From positions 2,170,001 to 2,234,000 of the forward strand of contig NC_134419.1 in NCBI RefSeq assembly GCF_030867145.1: a stretch of 64,000 bases of DNA, given 5' to 3'. Below are positions 47,930 through 64,000 of this stretch, in pieces (position 1 is the first letter of the stretch; each line of letters opens with the position of its first letter). The notes below the pieces were generated by a model. The model was not told the DNA's origin, made no database searches, and saw only the letters and a list, made by a program, of their open reading frames with translations. Source of the DNA: Opisthocomus hoazin (taxonomy: Eukaryota > Chordata > Aves > Opisthocomiformes > Opisthocomidae). A program made the translations under genes and the position numbers.

Positions 47930-48365
47930 GCGCTGGGTGGGAAGGCAGGCGCGGGGTCCTGGCCATCCCCTCGGTCCCCAGCGCCTGCCGGCAGGATGTT
48001 TTCTTACTGGAAAGTCGGTTGTTTTGGGTCAGGCCGGGACATGAAAGCGGCAGGCCGGGCGCAGGCTGCGCTGCCGGCCGCGGCCATCGCCTTCCTGTCT
48101 GCACAGCCTTCCTGTCGCCGCTGCCACCGGCACCGGCGGCCGCGCAGGAAGGCGAAGGTCCCGCCGCCGGCACGGTGGAGCGGGCCGTGCCCCCCGGCCG
48201 CAGAACCCCGTCTCTTGGCGTCCGGAAGAGGAGCGCTCTGCCTGTCCCCTGGGCTTCGGCCACGGGAGGGTTCCGTTCCACCGCGCTCCCGGTGCCCGCC
48301 GGGTCCCAGCCGCCTTCGCCCGAGACACCGCCCGCACCGACCTGTTCCGAAAAGCAGCACAGAGC
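47930..48365. other. CpG-dense block abutting the PDE4B poly(A) site
   Basis: CpG-rich sequence (gccggccgcggccatcgcct and similar) that stops abruptly where the AT-rich PDE4B 3'UTR begins. No conserved coding frame is seen. It could be an orphan CpG island or a terminator-proximal element. Confidence 0.5.
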
Positions 48366-48369
48366 GCGG

Positions 48370-50082
48370 CAGGGAGGGTCATGCTTTCATTTATTTCACT
48401 TCATATAAAAATCTCTTAAGAATGCATCTGAACACAATATAGAATACTATAACATACATTGTGTGAAACTTTTGGAAACAATAAAATAACCACCTGGAAC
48501 AACGCGGTGTTCAACAGACATACAAACCCATTGCTCATGCACAGCTGTGCTATTTTCAGGAACTAGTTAGTCACAAGTTGGACCAAAAGCTTGAAACATA
48601 TTTTACAAACTGAGATCGACACGGCTCACGATGCCGGACAAGCTTTGTCAGAAGAAGTTTCACAGCACAATTATTACATCAGTTCACATTTTCATCATAG
48701 GAATTCACATTGGGTTGTTCGGAAGTTGGAACGTGACATCGAAAAGCTGGCCCGTTCGCGGGGGGTTTCGTTCGTTTGGTTCCCCCCCCCCCCCCCCTCT
48801 TGGTTTTCAGCACTTCCAAGCGCTCGCCCGCTGCCCCGGGGTCCGGACCCCCCGACCCAGCTCGCCGGGAAGACGGCCCCATGGGCAGCTGCCGCCCGAA
48901 TGCCCTTCCTGGGTTGCGTCTGTCTCTTCAGCTATGTTCAGGTTCTTGTATTTTATGCAATACAAAAGGTTACGAGAAAAAAAGGCAACTCTTATCCCGA
49001 GTTTTCTACACAATTAACATCGCCGCCGACAGGCAATGTTAATTCATATAAATTAATAACTTACAAAACATTACAGTATGTACATTACGTAATAAATACA
49101 CTGTTATAAACAGTAATGGAGGTGTTAGAGCTCAAGGCAGTGCAGGAGGAGGACGGTGGACCTAAACCTAGGAAACGTGAACGATCGGCAAGAGAAACAC
49201 AAATACCCGAGCGTGCAACTTCCAGCGAGCCAAGGAGCCGCCGACGGGGAACGCGCGTCGCGCGCTGCCTCATCACGCTTGCTGATACAGGCACTGCGCT
49301 GCGCCACGGAGACAAGCCACCCTCCGTCCTGCGCACGACAAAACGAAACCCCGCCGAGCAAAAAATACCGTTATTCCTAGCCAGCGAACGGAGATGGTGC
49401 GCGACGGCGTGAAGCGACTTTGAACGGGTCACCCGGGGCGTTGAGCAGGTGATTAAAGGTGCAGTAACGCAAAACAGAGGGTTTCCCTTCAGTTTAGTCT
49501 GCAACAGGGATTAACTGCAGTAAAGTGACAGGTATTGCCCATGAAAAAAGGAAGACTGCTTCTTGTAACAGGAAGAATCCAAAAAGTATCTGTCAGATTT
49601 GGAACGCTTTGTGTCGCTTTTTATACTAAACTCCGTGTATTTAATTAATAGACTCTTGAAAAGACATGAAAGTGTTTACAAAGAAGGCACACAGGTCTGC
49701 AGACAGGTGGTCAGGTGGACAGGTTTTATATGGAGAGTTATTAATCAGTAGTTTCTATCAGTGTAACTGGTATAAATTCCAAAACTAACAGTATAAAATC
49801 TCTCAGTTGTGTGTCATTTACTCTTCAGTCACGACCCAAGCCAGCTCCAGGACAACACGACGCTCTCAGCTGACAAGGCTTAAACCACAACGTAAATCAC
49901 CTGTTAATTTCCTGAGCAATCATCCACCACACGATCTTCAACCCTGACTCCAATCTCAAGTAGCTGGGAAGATCTTTCAGCCAGTGTCAGACACCGGCCT
50001 CAGACCCAGGCTGCAGGCGAGTCCGCGAGACTGCCGGCACGCTCACCAAGCGTTTGAAATCCACTCACACAGGTCCAGGACA
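48370..50082 (-). other. PDE4B: PDE4B 3'UTR
   Basis: The AT-rich continuation of the terminal exon, about 1.7 kb, ending shortly after the AATAAA at 48390-48395. It includes a G run (a C run at 48783-48797 on the plus strand) and several AUUUA-type words. The end is inferred from the signal and the composition change. Confidence 0.75.
48390..48395 (-). terminator. PDE4B: PDE4B polyadenylation signal AATAAA
   Basis: The plus strand reads tttatt, so the mRNA reads AATAAA. It lies at the boundary between AT-rich UTR and CpG-rich flank, with cleavage expected 10-30 nt further on (about 48360-48380). Confidence 0.7.
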
Positions 50083-61774
<11,692 letters not shown>

Positions 61775-64000
61775 CTGGGAGGGGAAGAGCACACAGACAA
61801 AGATGGCATTTTTCTGAATGCTTTCCCAAATTAATACAGCTTTATCGCAAGCAAGTTCACAAACAAGATGTTAACAGCAAAATTATGGAGATATCTGGAA
61901 TGCAGTCAGTGACATATGGTTTCATTTAGATACTGTTCAGCATCATCATGACTAGATATTTCTTTTCAGTACACTAAACTACTAAATGAATTTCCTCCAA
62001 AGATGCATATTATTTTTTACTGTAATAAATGAGAAGATCATGTTTCAGATAATCTCTCTGAAAGATCAAATTCTTGCATTGGTTTTAAATTCCACATCCC
62101 ATAAGATTCTTTTGTTCTGAATTTTGTAAGTTTGCACCATTTTGAATTATGCAAGTAAAAGACAGCTGCAGATCTTCAGAACACAGCAGAGGAAAAATAA
62201 GCCATTAATCTGAAGATCTGCTTGGATCATTGCAGTAAAATGTAGGATTCAAGCATTCGTTCACCCAGATCCACATGCTGCAATCCTCCTAATTTTCTAA
62301 TCACACATTTGCATTGCTGCATCATTTTATCCTGCGACAGTGAATTCCCAAAGGGAAAAAAAAAATGCACATACATGTACGCCGCAAGCACAGTACACAC
62401 ATGTTTATCTCTTGCCATACAGTACACATAAATAACCATTTAAAAAGCCTGTTTTCCTTATAGAGGTTTTATCCAAGCAATACAGCACAAAAAACAGTCA
62501 TTTATAAGCCTTCAGGACGTAAACCCACCTTGATATACCCCCAAGATACAGATAACAAATAGTTTGCTTCAGGCATTTTGGAAAACTCCACGGCAGCGTC
62601 CACAAATCCTCACGGAGAAATCGCCGGTCAGAGAGGAGAGCTCCTTGGGCACACGGACACCCCCCTTCCCCAGTCAATAAAAAAAATCAGCGTTCATCAA
62701 AGCCGGAGATGCCCCAAAGCTCGGCAGTTACTAATCCCAGACAAAGCCAAGCCTGGCATAGCATCTTTGCAGAGGGCTGAACGTGGGTGTATTTGCTCGC
62801 AGGAGAGAATAATGAAATCAGGGATTGCACGAAGAAACGAGAACTAATCCAAATGTATTCAGCTGGATGGCTGCAAGCACTTATGAATTATGAATCGTCC
62901 TGGTTGCTTAGCTGGCTGAAGGGGGTCCCCACTCCACATTAGCCTTGCTCAGCTGAACTGTACGACAGAGAAATGATGCTGGCTTCTGAGGGGTTGCCAG
63001 CTTTAGCAACACAGCCATCTTTTTATAAGGAAGATTAAAATGGAGGAAGCTCTGTGCATATTTAAATAAGTCGAAAGTAGGCAGCAGTCTCTTCTCCATT
63101 TCTGCTTTTTTTTAATCCTCTTCATTACAGAGACTGAGGATTTTCAAAGCAAGTATTCATATGTACGGGTTTTTAAAAGCATAATTTTTCACATTTGCAG
63201 TGTGATCACAATTTTTTCTCTGCTACGCGGTAAAGGGCAAAATGCAGCAATGTAGCAAAACGTACCTTTACAAACTGGAAATATTTTTCAGGTAGAAGGT
63301 ATAAACTAGTAATAACCTTAAACCTGTAATGTCAGCCTGCAGTCATAATGTAGTATTTTAATAAAATCTTTATTACAAGAAAATACTCACTATCTGAATT
63401 TCAAGATTTACTCAGTACTTTTATTTTTATTTTAAACTGAAATGCAATCACTTTATTAGGAAGCTGTAGCTGTCCTTCCAGCATCAAATCAGAAGCAAAG
63501 CACACAGTACTCTGTGTGTGATACAGATCACAGCAAGGAATCACTGCTGATGTGCGGCGCTCACACGGCTTTAGGACGTCCTTGGTGATTGCTGGCTGCA
63601 AAACGCCGCACGACAGCAGCCAGGATTCCTAAAATAAAAGTGCAGTCTTTGCTCTAAAATTATTTTATTTCTCCTACTGCCTTTATGAAATGCTACCAGC
63701 CCCGCTTGGCATGACATCACGAGGCTTCCTCGCGTGCTGGGGGACACACGGGCTGGGGGGGCAGCCTGTGCTGCATCGCACCCCCGGGCTCCCCTGCAAG
63801 AGCTGACGGGCAGGGACACGCAGCGCCCGCATGCAACCCATGCGGAGCCCGCAGCTCCCCGCTTGCCCAGGCTGCCAGACAGGCACCAGGCACCATAAAA
63901 ATCATGCCTTGATGGCCAGGCATGGCTCCAGCCGCTGCTCAGCACCATCCAGATGGGACTCCCGCCCAGCCTTTCGGCCGTAAGAACCACCTAGAGCAAA
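61775..64000 (-). other. PDE4B: PDE4B intron upstream of p1
   Basis: I searched the minus strand for the expected UCR2 exon (LDQLETIQTYRSVSEMASNK) and for the short-form first exon, and found neither. The far end, about 63.6-64.0 kb, is GC-rich with long chance frames only. Confidence 0.7.

Larger units (their letters stand above)
36621..48369. other. PDE4B-SGIP1 spacer
   Basis: No gene was recognised. Contents are CR1 copies (38518, 39058, 42432, 47786), an AT-rich duplication, two minisatellites and GC-rich single-copy sequence at about 45.4-48.37 kb. Long open frames occur on both strands because of GC content and repeats, with no conserved peptide seen. Confidence 0.7.

Noticed and set aside
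46153..48281. Minus-strand frames of 435-462 codons
   Set aside because: Overlapping frames in GC-rich sequence, including part of a CR1 ([14 protein letters not shown]). No splice or homology support.
61775..64000. PDE4B UCR2 or short-form first exon
   Set aside because: Looked for the expected peptides on the minus strand and found none.

Overview
This is vertebrate nuclear DNA, almost certainly from a bird. There are no bacterial-style dense ORFs. About nineteen copies of CR1 LINEs occur, with the avian-type 3' end (a ...TTCCAACCC...ATTCTGTGATTCTGTG tail), and two multi-exon genes with GT-AG introns lie on the minus strand. They are the 3' part of PDE4B (cAMP-specific phosphodiesterase 4B) and the 5' part of SGIP1 (muniscin-family endocytic adaptor). 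These genes are neighbours in the same order and orientation in human (1p31), so this is a conserved synteny block. The species cannot be named from the sequence.

Layout, in the direction of transcription (right to left). 61.8-64.0 kb: PDE4B intron with no exon seen. 50.1-61.8 kb: nine PDE4B coding exons covering the end of UCR2, the whole catalytic domain and the C terminus, all in frame with consistent splice phases. 48.4-50.1 kb: the PDE4B 3'UTR, ending at an AATAAA signal. 36.6-48.4 kb: a gene-free spacer of CR1 copies, an AT-rich tandem duplication and two adjacent GC-rich minisatellites loaded with CAGCTG. 34.0-36.6 kb: a CpG-rich block with a full cAMP-response-element palindrome, the likely SGIP1 promoter. 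35.4 kb down to 0.77 kb: twelve SGIP1 coding exons, from the ATG-ATG start through the N-terminal membrane-binding module into the proline-rich region. They include two 12-nt microexons and one of 25 nt. The SGIP1 mu-homology domain lies beyond base 1.

PDE4B degrades cAMP in signalling compartments. SGIP1 regulates clathrin-mediated endocytosis in neurons and cannabinoid-receptor internalisation. They are neighbours rather than an operon; each has its own promoter.

The most notable observations are: an apparent SGIP1 alternative exon at 12406-12481 that keeps recognisable homology and its 5' splice site but carries a frameshift and in-frame stop; a probable GC-AG intron between SGIP1 exons c5 and c6 with loss of a four-residue segment; a microexon cluster; and the CAGCTG-rich minisatellite pair between the genes. 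Comparisons with human proteins are from memory, without database searches.
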